Made by a program: the position numbers and the translations under genes | Assembly (NCBI GenBank): GCA_020073495.1 | Contig: JAIQFD010000002.1 | Coordinates: 496,001 to 560,000 of the forward strand | Source of the DNA: Terriglobia bacterium | Lineage (GTDB): Bacteria; Acidobacteriota; Terriglobia; Terriglobales; Acidobacteriaceae | Direction of reading: 5' to 3' | DNA: 64,000 nt | Shown here: positions 7,796 to 17,448 of the stretch, one piece after another | How the letters are laid out: each line of letters starts with the position of its first letter | Numbering within the stretch: the first letter of the stretch is position 1 | Notes under the pieces: model-generated | Databases searched by the model: none | Told to the model about the DNA's origin: nothing | The model's input: the letters and a program-made list of their open reading frames with translations, nothing else

Positions 7796-9577
7796 ATGGC
7801 GAAGATTCCCAATATCATCGTGGTAGGCGGCGGGCTCGCCGGCCTGTCGGCGGTCATCAAGATCGCCGAGATGGGCGCGCACGTGGATCTGTTCTCCATC
7901 GTGCCGGTCAAGCGCTCGCACTCGGTCTGTGCCCAGGGCGGCATCAACGCGGCCAAGAACCTGAAGGGCGAAGGCGACTCCACCTGGATCCACACCGACG
8001 ACACCATCTACGGCGGTGATTTCCTGGCCAACCAGCCGCCGGTCAAAGCCATGTGCGAGATGGCGCCCGGCATCATCGACCTGCTGGACCGCATGGGTGT
8101 GACCTTCAACCGTACGCCCGAGGGGGTGCTCGATTTCCGGCGCTTCGGCGGCACGCTCTTCAATCGCACCGCGTTCGCCGGCGCCACCACCGGCCAGCAG
8201 CTCCTGTACGCGCTCGACGAGCAGGTGCGGCGGTTCGAGGCGGAAGGCAAAGTCCAGAAGTATGAAGGATGGGAATTCCTTTCCGCTGTGCTCGACGGGC
8301 AGCGCATCTGCCGCGGGATCTGCGCCATGGACCTGCGGACGATGGAGGTCCGCACCTTCCCGGCTGACGCCATCATCATCTGCACCGGCGGCGTAGGAGC
8401 CATTTTCGGCAAGTCCACCAATTCCGTTGTCTGCACCGGATCCGCGCAGTCCGCCCTCTACCAGCAGGGCGCTTACTACGGCAATGGAGAATTCATTCAG
8501 GTCCACCCGACCTGCGTTCCTGGCGAAGACAAGCTGCGGCTGATGTCGGAATCGGCGCGCGGCGAGGGCGGGCGCGTTTGGGTCCCCAAGAAACCCGGGG
8601 ACAACCGTGACCCGAAATCCATCCCGGAGAACGAGCGCTGGTACTTCCTCGAAGAGTGGTATCCGAAGTACGGCAACCTGGTGCCCCGCGATGTCGCCAC
8701 CCGCGCCATCCATAAGGTCGTATACGAAAACAACCTCGGCGTTGACGGCCAGCCGATGGTCTACCTCGACCTGACGCACATCGACCGCAAGATCCTCGAC
8801 AAGAAGCTGGAAGGCATTCTCGAGATCTACGAAAAATTCGTCGGCGATGACCCGCGCGACGTCCCCATGAAGATCTTCCCGGGCGTGCACTACACCATGG
8901 GCGGCCTGTGGGTGGACTTCAACCAGCAGACCAACATTCAGGGTGTCTACGCCGCGGGAGAATGCGACTACAGCATCCATGGCGCGAACCGCCTGGGCGC
9001 GAACTCGTTGGTCTCCTGCATCTTCGGCGGATTCGTTTCCGGACCGACCGCCGTCAAGTACGCCAAGAACCTGGCCGACGCCAAGGGCAGCGGCCACTTC
9101 GAAGCGGAGAAGAAGCGGCAGCAAGAGATCAATGCCCGGCTTATGAACAACCAGGGCAACGAGAACCCGTTCCGCCTGTGGCGCGAGTTGGGCGACACCA
9201 TGACCAAGAACGCGACGGTCATCCGCTACAACAAGAACCTGAAGGAGACCGACGCCAAGCTGGTCGAGCTGCTGGAGCGCTACCGCCACGTGAACCTGAG
9301 CGACCGCAGCCAGTGGGCCAACACCTCGTTCGTATTCGCCCGCCAGCTTTACAACATGCTGCAGCTGGCGAGGGTCATCACCCAGGGTGCGGCTATGCGC
9401 GACGAATCGCGCGGCGCGCACTACAAGCCGGACTTCCCGGAACGGGACGATAAGAACTTTCTGAAAACGACCAAGGCTTCGTTCGCGCCCGACGCCGACG
9501 AGCCCAAGTTCGAGTTCGAGCCGGTGGATACGACTTTGATCCCGCCGCGGCCACGTCGTTATGACGTCGCGGCATAG
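7796..9577 (+). CDS. sdhA: Succinate dehydrogenase flavoprotein subunit
   Basis: 593 residues. Oxidises succinate to fumarate with covalently bound FAD. The dinucleotide fold VVGGGLAGLS is at residues 9-18; His42 in RSHSVCAQGG is the covalent FAD attachment site; the active-site region includes HPTCVPGEDKL and GGLWVDFNQQTNIQGVYAAGECD, with GANRLGANSL after it. Length fits the Bacillus/Acidobacteriota-type enzyme. It follows sdhC by 32 bases. Confidence 0.96.
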   Translation: MAKIPNIIVVGGGLAGLSAVIKIAEMGAHVDLFSIVPVKRSHSVCAQGGINAAKNLKGEGDSTWIHTDDTIYGGDFLANQPPVKAMCEMAPGIIDLLDRMGVTFNRTPEGVLDFRRFGGTLFNRTAFAGATTGQQLLYALDEQVRRFEAEGKVQKYEGWEFLSAVLDGQRICRGICAMDLRTMEVRTFPADAIIICTGGVGAIFGKSTNSVVCTGSAQSALYQQGAYYGNGEFIQVHPTCVPGEDKLRLMSESARGEGGRVWVPKKPGDNRDPKSIPENERWYFLEEWYPKYGNLVPRDVATRAIHKVVYENNLGVDGQPMVYLDLTHIDRKILDKKLEGILEIYEKFVGDDPRDVPMKIFPGVHYTMGGLWVDFNQQTNIQGVYAAGECDYSIHGANRLGANSLVSCIFGGFVSGPTAVKYAKNLADAKGSGHFEAEKKRQQEINARLMNNQGNENPFRLWRELGDTMTKNATVIRYNKNLKETDAKLVELLERYRHVNLSDRSQWANTSFVFARQLYNMLQLARVITQGAAMRDESRGAHYKPDFPERDDKNFLKTTKASFAPDADEPKFEFEPVDTTLIPPRPRRYDVAA

Positions 9578-9583
9578 GTGAAC

Positions 9584-9754
9584 ATGCAACTGGTGTGCAA
9601 CCTCAATCCGCCTCTGCGCGCGCTGTACGTACTGGTCGGGATCCTGCTTCTGGCCTACGCTCTGTACGCGCATCTGCTGGTGCCGGGCATCACGCTCCTG
9701 TTGCTGATAGTAGTCGGAGTCCTTTTCATAGTTACCGGTTCGGCAGGTCATTGA
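9584..9754 (+). CDS. Small membrane protein inside the sdh operon
   Basis: A 56-residue frame, ATG 9584 to TGA 9754, starts 6 bases after the sdhA stop. It begins MQLVCNLNPPLRALYVLVG and contains two hydrophobic segments, ending FIVTGSAGH. The shape resembles YgaP-like/DUF2892 transmembrane proteins (Asn-Pro-x-x-Arg start, glycine-rich second helix) but lacks their C-terminal cysteine motif. Its position between sdhA and sdhB suggests co-expression and a possible accessory role in complex II. Coding status is supported by operon position and hydrophobic pattern only. Confidence 0.6.
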   Translation: MQLVCNLNPPLRALYVLVGILLLAYALYAHLLVPGITLLLLIVVGVLFIVTGSAGH

Positions 9755-9806
9755 ATGCTGTGCCGGGTGTTAGGTGTTAACACCAACAAGAAGAAGTCAT
9801 AAAAAT

Positions 9807-10559
9807 ATGGCGAATAACAAGACCGTCCTCTTAAAGATCAAACGCCAAAACGACCCAGGGAGCAGTCCCTACTGGGAGGAATTCGAGCTGCCCTGGAAGC
9901 CAGGGATGAACGTCATTTCCTGCTTCATGGACATCGCCGCCAACCCGGTCAACCGCCAGGGCAAGGCGACCACCGCCATCACCTACGATTCCAACTGCCT
10001 GGAAGAGGTGTGCGGATCGTGCGCCATGCGCATCAACGGCAAGGCGCGCATGGCCTGCTCCGCGCTGGTGGACCAGCTCGACAAGCCCATCACCATCGAG
10101 CCGTTCTCCAAGTTCCCTGTCGTGCGCGACCTCGCCGTCGACCGCCAGGTGCTCTTCGAGAACCTCAAGAAGGTCAAGGCTTGGGTGCCGATCGACGGCA
10201 GCTACGACCTCGGCGCCGGCCCCAAGCTGTCGCCCGAGACCCAGGAAGAGGCCTATCCCTATTCGCGCTGCATCTCCTGCACCTGCTGCATGGAGGCCTG
10301 CCCGCAGTTCAACGAGAGCACGGGATTTGTGGGCGCGGCGACCATCGGCCAGGTCCGCCTGTTCAACATGCACCCCACCGGCGCCATGCTGAAGCGCGAG
10401 CGCCTGGCGGCGTTGATGGGCGACGGCGGCATCCACGAGTGCGGCTACGCCCAGAACTGCGTCGAGGTCTGTCCCAAAGACATCCCCTTGACCCGCGCCA
10501 TCTCCGACGTCGGCCGCCAAGTGATGTTCCAGGCCCTCGGCGACCTGTTCCGGAAGTGA
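9807..10559 (+). CDS. sdhB: Succinate dehydrogenase iron-sulfur subunit
   Basis: About 250 residues. Carries three clusters: the [2Fe-2S] ligands in CLEEVCGSCAMR plus a later Cys, the [4Fe-4S] motif CISCTCCMEACP, and the [3Fe-4S]/[4Fe-4S] pattern around CAQNCVEVCPKDIP. It links SdhA to the membrane anchor. I choose ATG 9807 (MANNKTVLLKIKRQ), preceded by AAGAAG, over the GTG at 9774 whose product would be non-homologous. Last gene of the sdh operon. Confidence 0.95.
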   Translation: MANNKTVLLKIKRQNDPGSSPYWEEFELPWKPGMNVISCFMDIAANPVNRQGKATTAITYDSNCLEEVCGSCAMRINGKARMACSALVDQLDKPITIEPFSKFPVVRDLAVDRQVLFENLKKVKAWVPIDGSYDLGAGPKLSPETQEEAYPYSRCISCTCCMEACPQFNESTGFVGAATIGQVRLFNMHPTGAMLKRERLAALMGDGGIHECGYAQNCVEVCPKDIPLTRAISDVGRQVMFQALGDLFRK

Positions 10560-10565
10560 CGGCGT

Positions 10566-10630
10566 TTGGCGGGCGCGAGCCCGCCGACGTCGTCCCGAGC
10601 CGCGGCGCAGCGGGGTCGATGGTTCGGCCG
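10566..10630 (+). repeat. Composite hairpin repeat downstream of sdhB
   Basis: GGCGGGCGCGAGCCCGCC forms an A-type hairpin and is followed by a B-type part (TCGTCCCGAGC...GGTCG). It lies just after the sdh operon. The rest of the stretch 10631-10848 shows no gene or other clear structure. Confidence 0.6.
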
Positions 10631-10848
10631 GTGGCGCCCGGGTCCGGTTGCCTTTCTGGATAACAAATGCACTTAAAGTCTTGCTTTAACTACGCCTGCA
10701 ATGACCTCAGTCCATCGTCCTTCGCACCGGCCGGTCAGTACCCTTTTGTCATACCTTTGGGGGCAGATTCCTCTGGACGCTTTGCACCACCCCTGGTGTA
10801 CACTCCCCCCACGTAAGCAAGCGAATTCGGGTGGTTTGAGGTTTGGCT

Positions 10849-11541
10849 TTGACTCGGCACATTCGGCACATAACGGTGGCTGTCCTGTTGGTTACATTCG
10901 CCTCGCCCGCGTTCCCCATGAGCGCCCGACGGACGAAGTACCGCAGTTCGCAGCGCGTGCGACCGGTCCGCTGGAACCCGCTCTTGCGCGGCTCGCATGA
11001 GTCCATGCTGCGGCAGAACGAAGAGATCGACAAGCTCAACCTGCCACGCATCATGGACGACGACCAGCTCAACGAGCTGATCGCCCGCCAGGACCTGGTG
11101 CCCATCGACGAAAGCCAGGCGTTGCGCGTCGCCCCCAACCTCGAGGCCAACCGCCGCTACTGCCGCCCCTGGACCCGCGAATTCCTCGACGATATCTCGC
11201 AGGCCTATTTCCAGGAGTTCCACCAGCCGATCCAGGTCAATTCGGCGGTTCGGACGGTGGAGCAACAGCACAAGCTGCGCCGCCGCAACCGCAACGCCGC
11301 CGCCGAGACTGGCGACATCACCTCCTCTCACCTGGGCGGCCTGACCGTCGACTTGAACAAGCGCGGTCTCCCCCGCAAGCAGCGCCAGTGGATCTCGGAG
11401 TACGTCTACCAGCTCCAGCAGGCCGGCCTGGTGGAGGCTGCCGAGGAGCGCCGCCAGCCCGTGTTCCACATCATGGTCTACGACGGCTATACTGCTTGGC
11501 GCGAAGCCAACCGGATGGCCGACCAGTCAGGGACCAAGTAA
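10849..11541 (+). CDS. Secreted M15/LAS-type peptidase-like protein (DUF5715-like)
   Basis: About 230 residues with an N-terminal signal sequence (VAVLLVTFASPAF). The C-terminal half has SSHLGGLTVDL, matching the S-x-H-x-x-G-x-x-x-D zinc motif of D-Ala-D-Ala carboxypeptidases, and a second histidine in PVFHIMVY. The usual catalytic Glu next to the last His is not obvious, so activity is uncertain. TTG 10849 has GAGG 7 bases upstream; TTG 10843 is the alternative. A role in peptidoglycan trimming is an inference. Confidence 0.7.
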   Translation: MTRHIRHITVAVLLVTFASPAFPMSARRTKYRSSQRVRPVRWNPLLRGSHESMLRQNEEIDKLNLPRIMDDDQLNELIARQDLVPIDESQALRVAPNLEANRRYCRPWTREFLDDISQAYFQEFHQPIQVNSAVRTVEQQHKLRRRNRNAAAETGDITSSHLGGLTVDLNKRGLPRKQRQWISEYVYQLQQAGLVEAAEERRQPVFHIMVYDGYTAWREANRMADQSGTK

Positions 11542-11563
11542 GCCCCCTAGCGATACTTTGACG

Positions 11564-11610
11564 GTGTCATCCTGAGCGGGGGCGCTATGCGCCCAAGTCG
11601 AAGGACCTTT
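11564..11610 (+). repeat. B-type dispersed hairpin repeat
   Basis: TGTCATCCTGAGCG, a short GGGCGC/GCGCCC stem, then AGTCGAAGGACC. Member of the dispersed family also seen at 24444 and, as a variant, at 27072, 28524 and 45524. It lies in the gap between the M15-like peptidase and the dipeptidase genes. Confidence 0.75.
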
Positions 11611-11635
11611 ATCCGGCCGGGCTTCCCCACAACAA

Positions 11636-12940
11636 ATGAGACCTCAACGATTCGCACTCCTCTCCGTCCTGCTGCTGGCTGTCAGCGTCACGGCCCAGGT
11701 CCCACCGAAGAAGCCGGACCCGCCCGCCGCGAGCAAGTTCGACCCCCTGGCGCTGCACACTTCGTCCATCGTCATCGACACCCACGCCGACACCACCCAG
11801 CTCATGCTGGATGAGAATTACGACCTGGCCACGCCCGATCCGGCCGTGAACGTGAATCTCGAGAAGGCCAGGGCCGGCAACCTGGGCGCCGAATTCTTCT
11901 CCATCTGGGTGGAGCCCAAGTACAAGGGGCAGTACGCCCACCGCGCGATGCAACTGATCGACGCCGTATACCAGCAAGCCGCCAGGCACCCCAACGAGAT
12001 GGTGATGGCGTTCTCCGCCGACGACATCGTGAAAGCCCGCACCGGGCCCAAGAAGCGGCTGGCAGCCTTGCTGGGGATCGAAGGCGGCCACGCCATCGAG
12101 AACGACCTCGGCATCCTGCGCGACTTCTACCGCCTCGGCGTCCGCTACATGACGCTGACCTGGTCGAACACCAACGACTGGGCCGATTCCTCCGGCGACA
12201 TCGAGAACAAGGAAATCCCGCACCACAACGGCATCACCGACCTCGGCGTCGACGTCATCCGCGAGATGAACCGCCTGGGCATGTTGGTGGACATCTCCCA
12301 CGTCTCCGACCGGACCTTTTACCGCACCCTGGTGGTCAGCCGCGCCCCCGTGATCGCCTCGCACTCCTCCGCCCGCGCTCTCAGCCACCACCCACGCAAC
12401 ATGACCGACGATATGCTTCGCGCCCTGGCCCGCAGCGAAGGCGTCTGCATGGTGAACTTCTTCTCCGCTTTCGTGGACGAGGATTTCCGCAAGCTGTTCG
12501 AGGCCCGCCGCGACGAAGCCCGGGAGGCCGTGGCCAAGGCCCAGGAGGAGTACAGCCGGGCGCACAACGGACAGGTTCCGCCGTACACCGTCGAAGAGCA
12601 CATCAACCGCGAGTATGCCGCCAAACTGCCCCGCCCACCGCTCAAGTCGCTGATCGACCAGATCGACCACATCGCCAAAGTGGCGGGCTGGCAGCACGTC
12701 GGCCTGGGCTCGGACTTCGACGGCGTTTCCGGCATGCTGCCGCAGGGCATCGACTCCGCCGCCGACTTACCGAAGATCACAGTCGAACTCGCCAAGCGCG
12801 GATACACCGCCGAGCAGATCCGCGGCATCCTGGGCGAGAACTTCCTCAGGGTGTTTCGCGAGGTGGAACGCGTCAGCCGCGAACTGAAAAAAGAGACGCC
12901 CCTCGGCAAGGAGCCCCTCGGCGCCGGAGAGAACAGATGA
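11636..12940 (+). CDS. Membrane dipeptidase (renal dipeptidase family M19)
   Basis: 434 residues with signal peptide (FALLSVLLLAVSVTAQ). Binuclear zinc dipeptidase: zinc ligands in DTHADTT and GIEGGHAIEN, then DISHVSD, ASHSSARALSHHPRN and GLGSDFDGV are family signatures. Acts outside the cytoplasm on dipeptides; some relatives also act on D-amino-acid or beta-lactam-like substrates. It lies near the M15-like peptidase and two cyclophilins, giving an envelope/protein-maturation neighbourhood. Confidence 0.9.
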   Translation: MRPQRFALLSVLLLAVSVTAQVPPKKPDPPAASKFDPLALHTSSIVIDTHADTTQLMLDENYDLATPDPAVNVNLEKARAGNLGAEFFSIWVEPKYKGQYAHRAMQLIDAVYQQAARHPNEMVMAFSADDIVKARTGPKKRLAALLGIEGGHAIENDLGILRDFYRLGVRYMTLTWSNTNDWADSSGDIENKEIPHHNGITDLGVDVIREMNRLGMLVDISHVSDRTFYRTLVVSRAPVIASHSSARALSHHPRNMTDDMLRALARSEGVCMVNFFSAFVDEDFRKLFEARRDEAREAVAKAQEEYSRAHNGQVPPYTVEEHINREYAAKLPRPPLKSLIDQIDHIAKVAGWQHVGLGSDFDGVSGMLPQGIDSAADLPKITVELAKRGYTAEQIRGILGENFLRVFREVERVSRELKKETPLGKEPLGAGENR

Positions 12941-13001
12941 CGTGGGGCCGCCCGAATCGGCCGCCGACGTTTATAATCTCTCGTTTGTTCCAGGAGCCGA
13001 C

Positions 13002-13763
13002 ATGCGCACTACTTTGATCGCTTTCTTGCTCAGCGCGTCCCTTGTTGCCGCTCAAACAGCGGCCCAGAAACCCGCGGCCACGGCGACCAAGAAACCCTCC
13101 GCCGGTACCGCTGCACCCGCGGCCGGCAATCCCAGGGCCATCTTCGACACCACCGCGGGCACGCTCGCCTGCGACCTCTTCCCCAAGCAGGCGCCGCAAG
13201 CCGTCGCCAGCTTCATCGGCCTGGCGAATGGAACCAAGGACTGGACGAATCCGGTCTCGCACATGCCGAAGAAAGGTGTTCCGCTCTACGACGGCACGAT
13301 CTTCCATCGCGTGATCCCGAACTTCATGATCCAGGGGGGCGACCCCGCCGGGGACGGCACCGGTGAGATCGGATTCCGGCTGCAGGATGAGCTCAAGCCC
13401 GATTTGAAGTTCGATCGCGCCGGCCGGCTAGCGTATGCGAATTCCGGCCCCAACACCAGCGGATCTCAATTCTTTATCACGGAGGTCCCAGTCCCGGGAT
13501 TGGATGCGTGTCTCGATGCGAAGGGCTGCACTCGAGGCGGCCAGCCTGTGCCCAAGGGATGGGGATACACGATCTTCGGCCAGTGCGACGCCGCGACGGT
13601 CGAAATGGTCAAGAAGATCGCCCGCGCCCCGCGTGATCCGCGCAACGACCGGCCGTTCAAGCCGGTGAAGATCAACCACATCACCATCGAGCAGCCGGGA
13701 GCATCAACAGCGGCAAAGAAGCCCGCAGATAAGCCGGCTGCCACCACACCGACGAAGAAATAA
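13002..13763 (+). CDS. Exported cyclophilin-type peptidyl-prolyl isomerase
   Basis: About 253 residues. ATG 13002, preceded by CAGGAG, gives a signal peptide ([14 protein letters not shown]) and a low-complexity Ala/Lys/Thr linker before the cyclophilin domain ([28 protein letters not shown]). The C-terminus is again Ala/Lys/Thr rich. Catalyses cis-trans isomerisation of prolyl bonds, here in the periplasm. A cytoplasmic paralogue follows directly. Confidence 0.9.
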   Translation: MRTTLIAFLLSASLVAAQTAAQKPAATATKKPSAGTAAPAAGNPRAIFDTTAGTLACDLFPKQAPQAVASFIGLANGTKDWTNPVSHMPKKGVPLYDGTIFHRVIPNFMIQGGDPAGDGTGEIGFRLQDELKPDLKFDRAGRLAYANSGPNTSGSQFFITEVPVPGLDACLDAKGCTRGGQPVPKGWGYTIFGQCDAATVEMVKKIARAPRDPRNDRPFKPVKINHITIEQPGASTAAKKPADKPAATTPTKK

Positions 13764-13824
13764 GCCGGCCGGGGAGTCGCTGCCCACGATCCCCGGCCCG
13801 CGAACCGCTACTGAAAGGAAATCT

Positions 13825-14352
13825 ATGGCACGCCAGCCCGGAACCTACGCCATCTTCGATACCACGGAAGGCCAGATCGTCTGCCGCCTGTTTGAGAAGG
13901 AAGCGCCCAAGACGGTCAAGAATTTCACCGATGTCGCCGAAGGCAAGCGCGAGTGGACACACCCGGTCACGAAAAAGAAGTCGAGCGACCGCCTTTACGA
14001 CGGCACCATCTTCCACCGCGTGATCCCCAACTTCATGATCCAGGGCGGCGACCCGGCCGGCACCGGCTTCGGCGGCCCGGGCTACCAGTTCGAAGACGAG
14101 ACCAAGGGCTCGCCCCACCGCTTCGACAAGAAGGGCAAGTTGGCCATGGCCAATGCCGGGCCCAACACCAATGGCAGTCAGTTCTTCATCACCGTGGCGG
14201 CCACCGACTGGCTCACGGGGAACCACACCATCTTCGGCGAGGTGGTCGAGGGCCAGGATGTTGTGGACAAGATCGCCAACCTCCCGCGCAACCGCCAGGA
14301 CCGCCCCAACACCGAGGTGAGGGTCAACTCGGTGAAGATCGAACGGGCCTGA
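13825..14352 (+). CDS. Cytoplasmic cyclophilin-type peptidyl-prolyl isomerase
   Basis: 175 residues, no signal peptide, with the full cyclophilin core: [37 protein letters not shown] and [15 protein letters not shown]. Preceded by AAAGGAAA. It is a tandem paralogue of the exported enzyme upstream, so the pair probably arose by duplication with one copy gaining a signal peptide. Confidence 0.92.
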   Translation: MARQPGTYAIFDTTEGQIVCRLFEKEAPKTVKNFTDVAEGKREWTHPVTKKKSSDRLYDGTIFHRVIPNFMIQGGDPAGTGFGGPGYQFEDETKGSPHRFDKKGKLAMANAGPNTNGSQFFITVAATDWLTGNHTIFGEVVEGQDVVDKIANLPRNRQDRPNTEVRVNSVKIERA

Positions 14353-14358
14353 CCGCGG

Positions 14359-14667
14359 ATGCGAATGTGGATGGTCCCGCCCCGCAGGATGTGCCGCAAG
14401 CATCTGCTGGGGGAGCACGTAGAGATCCACATGGCGGTCGCGTCGCTGCGCCTGGGGAAGTCCCTCAACGGCTTCTTGGAAAAAGGTCTGCTCGAGCTCG
14501 GCAGCCTGCGCTCCCGGCACGACGAATTAGTCGTCGAGATGCTGCGCCGCGGCTACCGCCACAACTCGCCGCTGGGCCCGGTTCCCCGCCGCAAGGGCGG
14601 CAAGGTCGATCGTCCTGCCAATGCCCGCGAACTCGCCCGCCGCTGCCAAGACTGCTTTCGCGCCTAA
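14359..14667 (+). CDS. Endonuclease V-like (pyrimidine-dimer glycosylase family) small protein
   Basis: 102 residues. The start MRMWMVPPRRMCRKHLLGEH resembles small proteins annotated as pyrimidine dimer DNA glycosylase/endonuclease V, in which an N-terminal residue acts on the dimer and the RKHLLGEHxExH block is conserved. GFLEKGLLELGSLRSRHDEL follows. It starts 6 bases after ppiase and ends before a terminator. Family assignment is by eye and activity is not certain. Confidence 0.6.
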   Translation: MRMWMVPPRRMCRKHLLGEHVEIHMAVASLRLGKSLNGFLEKGLLELGSLRSRHDELVVEMLRRGYRHNSPLGPVPRRKGGKVDRPANARELARRCQDCFRA

Positions 14668-14699
14668 TGCGGGTTTCGCGCAGCTGCTCCAAACAACAG

Positions 14700-14726
14700 A
14701 AAACCCGCCCTTCCGGACGGGTTTTT
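14700..14726. terminator. Bidirectional intrinsic terminator
   Basis: AAAACCCG and CGGGTTTTT form an A-tract/T-tract hairpin between the convergent endonuclease V-like gene and mdh, so it can stop transcription from both sides. Confidence 0.85.
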
Positions 14727-14730
14727 CTGG

Positions 14731-14758
14731 GTACTTGGTACTGAGTACTTGGTACTTC
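14731..14758 (+). repeat. GTACT-word low-complexity repeat
   Basis: Four overlapping GTACT/AGTACT words in 28 bases, just beyond the mdh stop. Close relatives are at 22758-22781 and 32638-32661. All are intergenic. Confidence 0.7.
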
Positions 14759-14761
14759 TTC

Positions 14762-15688
14762 CTACACCGCGATCACGTGCACCAGCTCCTCGACGGCGCC
14801 CGCGCTCTTCTTCAGGGCGGCGTCCTCTTCCGGCGTCAGCTTGATCTCGATGACGTCCTCGATGCCGCGCTCGCCCAACTTGCAGGGCACGCCGACGAAC
14901 AGGCCTTTGATCCCGTACTCGCCCTCCAGGTACGCGGCGCAGGGCATGATCTTCTTCTTGTCTTTCAGGATGGCCTCGACCATCTCGCACACTGCGGCCG
15001 ACGGCGCGTAGTACGCCGAACCGGTCTTCAGGTACTTCACGATCTCGGCGCCGCCGTCGCGCGTGCGCTGCACCAGGCGGTCGATGGTGGCCTTGTCCAT
15101 CAGCTCGGTGATGGGGATGCCGGCGACCGTCGAGTACCGCGGCAGCGGCACCATGGTATCGCCGTGTCCGCCCAGTACGAAGGCAGTCACGTTCTCGACC
15201 GAGACTTTCAGCTCCATGGCGATAAACGCGCGGAAGCGCGCCGAATCCAGCACGCCCGCCATCCCGATCACGCGGTTGCGTGAGAACCCGCTGATCTTGT
15301 ACGCCGCCTGCGCCATCGCATCCAGTGGGTTGGACACGATAATCAGGATCGAGTTTGGCGACTGGGCGACCACCTTGCCCACCACGTCCTGCATGATCTT
15401 GTAGTTGGTGTTGAGCAGGTCGTCGCGGCTCATCCCCGGCTTGCGCGGGATGCCGGCGGTGATCACGACGATGTCGGAGTTCGCCGTGTCCTTGTAGTCG
15501 TTCGTCCCCAGCACGAACGAGTCTCTTTTCTCGATGGGCATGGCCTCCAGCAGGTCCAGGCCCTTGCCTTCGGGGATGCCTTCCAGGATGTCGATCAGGA
15601 CGACGTTGCCCAGCTCTTTCGACGCGATCCAGTGGGCCGCCGTCGCGCCCACGTTCCCCGAGCCTACGATGGTGATCTTCTTACGCAT
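14762..15688 (-). CDS. mdh: Malate dehydrogenase
   Basis: 308 residues. Oxidises malate to oxaloacetate in the TCA cycle. NAD-binding [10 protein letters not shown] is at residues 8-17; the NAD-preferring acidic residue follows in LIDILEG; substrate loop [18 protein letters not shown] and catalytic pair [12 protein letters not shown]. Belongs to the LDH-like MDH group. I choose ATG 15688 ([11 protein letters not shown]) with AGGA upstream rather than the longer frame. It lies downstream of icd on the same strand, separated by a hairpin. Confidence 0.94.
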   Translation of the reverse strand: MRKKITIVGSGNVGATAAHWIASKELGNVVLIDILEGIPEGKGLDLLEAMPIEKRDSFVLGTNDYKDTANSDIVVITAGIPRKPGMSRDDLLNTNYKIMQDVVGKVVAQSPNSILIIVSNPLDAMAQAAYKISGFSRNRVIGMAGVLDSARFRAFIAMELKVSVENVTAFVLGGHGDTMVPLPRYSTVAGIPITELMDKATIDRLVQRTRDGGAEIVKYLKTGSAYYAPSAAVCEMVEAILKDKKKIMPCAAYLEGEYGIKGLFVGVPCKLGERGIEDVIEIKLTPEEDAALKKSAGAVEELVHVIAV

Positions 15689-15789
15689 AGGATGAGTCCT
15701 TTCTGAGTGCGGCACGCTGGCGCGCCCGCCGGAATGAATCGAACCGGAGATTGTACCGCTTAATGGGCCGTTATGAATGAGTCAAACAT

Positions 15790-15818
15790 CATCGGCCCGC
15801 CGTTCCGACGGGCCGATG
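15790..15818 (-). terminator. Hairpin between icd and mdh
   Basis: A 10-bp stem (CATCGGCCCG with its complement) lies just after the icd stop on the minus strand. The following T content is weak, so this may be partial termination or an RNA-stabilising hairpin. Confidence 0.55.
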
Positions 15819-15843
15819 CCTTACTTCAGTTCGTTATCTAAAG

Positions 15844-17265
15844 TTAGTCGGCCGCTACCGCCTTGGCTTCCATATTCTCGATGATGAAGGTGCCGAACTC
15901 GCTGCACTTCACCTTGGTCGCCCCTTCCATCAGACGATGGAAGTCGTACGTGACCTTCTTCTGCTCGATGGTGCGGCGGATGCCTTCCTCGATCAGTGTC
16001 GCCACTTCCTTCCATCCCATGAACTCGAACATCATCGCGCCCGACAGCATGACCGAGCCGGGGTTGATGACGTCCAGGTCCGCGTACTTCGGGGCCGTTC
16101 CGTGCGTCGCCTCGAAGATGGCGTAGCCGTCGCCGATGTTGGCGCCCGGAGCGATGCCCAGCCCGCCGATCTGCGCCGCGCACGCGTCGGAGATGTAGTC
16201 GCCGTTCAGGTTCGGGGTGGCCAGGACCTGGTATTCGTCCGCCCGGGTCACCACCTGCTGGAAGATCGAATCGGCGATGCGGTCGTTGACCAACAGCTTC
16301 TTCTTCCACACGCCGTTTCCGTGCGTCTTGTAGATCGAATCCAGGCAGGCCCTGACTTCCTTGTAGATGGTCTCGCGGAACTCCGGCGTGGCGAACTCCA
16401 AGCCGGGCTCCACCAGGTTGGCGTTCTGCTCGATCGTGATATTCGGGTTCTTGTCCTTGTTGTCGATGATCCAGCTCTCGCGCTCGGTGACCACCTTGTC
16501 GCGGAACTCTTCGACCGCCAGGTCATAGCCCCACTGCCGGAACGCGCCCTCGGTGAACTTCTGGATGTTGCCCTTGTGCACCAGCGTGACCTTGCTGAGG
16601 CCGTGCTCCAGGGCGTGCTGGATGGCCCGGCGCACCAGGCGCTTCGTGCCGGTGACCGAGATCGGCTTGATGCCGATGCCACTGTCGGTGCGGATCTGCT
16701 TCTTCCCGCCCTTCAGCATCTCCTTGTTCAGGAAGTCGATCAGCTTCTTGACCTCGGGTGTGCCCTCCTCCCACTCGATGCCGGCGTAAACGTCTTCCGT
16801 GTTCTCGCGGTAGATGACCACGTTCATGCGGTCGGGACGCTTCACCGGGCTGGGCGCTCCCAGCCACTTCACCGGGCGCACGCAGGCGTAGAGGTCGAGG
16901 ATCTGGCGCAGCGCAACGTTCAGCGATCGGATGCCGCCGCCCACCGGGGTGGTGAGAGGACCCTTGATGCTGATGCGGAATTCCTTGAGCGCGTCGACGG
17001 TTCCGTCGGGCAGCCAGGTCTTGAACTTCGCCATGGCCTTCTCGCCGGCGAAGGTCTCGTACCATACGATCCGGCGCTTGCCGCCGTACGCCTTCTTCAC
17101 CGCAGCGTCGAACACGCGCACGCTCGCCTTCCAGATGTCGCGCCCCGTGCCGTCGCCCTCGATGAAGGGGATGATCGGGTTGTCGGGGATGGTGTACTTG
17201 CCGTTGCTGTAAGTGATCTTGGTGCCGTCGGTGGGCACCGGGACCCCATTGAATGATGCCGCCAT
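15844..17265 (-). CDS. icd: Isocitrate dehydrogenase (NADP+-type)
   Basis: 473 residues. Converts isocitrate to 2-oxoglutarate in the TCA cycle. Contains [11 protein letters not shown], the substrate motif [16 protein letters not shown] (whose Ser is the regulatory site in E. coli), [13 protein letters not shown], and the later [19 protein letters not shown] and [13 protein letters not shown] perfect CRP-like box stands 88 bases upstream. No AceK kinase is in the window. Confidence 0.95.
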   Translation of the reverse strand: MAASFNGVPVPTDGTKITYSNGKYTIPDNPIIPFIEGDGTGRDIWKASVRVFDAAVKKAYGGKRRIVWYETFAGEKAMAKFKTWLPDGTVDALKEFRISIKGPLTTPVGGGIRSLNVALRQILDLYACVRPVKWLGAPSPVKRPDRMNVVIYRENTEDVYAGIEWEEGTPEVKKLIDFLNKEMLKGGKKQIRTDSGIGIKPISVTGTKRLVRRAIQHALEHGLSKVTLVHKGNIQKFTEGAFRQWGYDLAVEEFRDKVVTERESWIIDNKDKNPNITIEQNANLVEPGLEFATPEFRETIYKEVRACLDSIYKTHGNGVWKKKLLVNDRIADSIFQQVVTRADEYQVLATPNLNGDYISDACAAQIGGLGIAPGANIGDGYAIFEATHGTAPKYADLDVINPGSVMLSGAMMFEFMGWKEVATLIEEGIRRTIEQKKVTYDFHRLMEGATKVKCSEFGTFIIENMEAKAVAAD

Positions 17266-17352
17266 TCGCTCTACCTCCGCTGGATATTAAAGAGACGGTT
17301 GATTATAGGGGATTTCCCGGGTAGCTGCGGAAGGCAAAAAGTCACAGCCATT

Positions 17353-17368
17353 TGTGACATGCCTCACA
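17353..17368. promoter_or_regulatory. Perfect CRP/FNR-family box upstream of icd
   Basis: TGTGACATGCCTCACA is a perfect TGTGA-N6-TCACA palindrome, 88 bases before the icd start and downstream of glnE, which runs the same way and ends at 17449. Confidence 0.7.
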
Positions 17369-17448
17369 AGGCGGCGCACCTGGGGTCACTCGGAGCCGTG
17401 CAGCGCACGGCGTGGCGTGGGCGCAGGTCTCCGACCCGCGCAGCGCGC

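Noticed and set aside
7790-9751. 653-codon minus-strand frame opposite sdhA
   Set aside because: Antisense shadow; sdhA has all FAD and active-site motifs on the plus strand.
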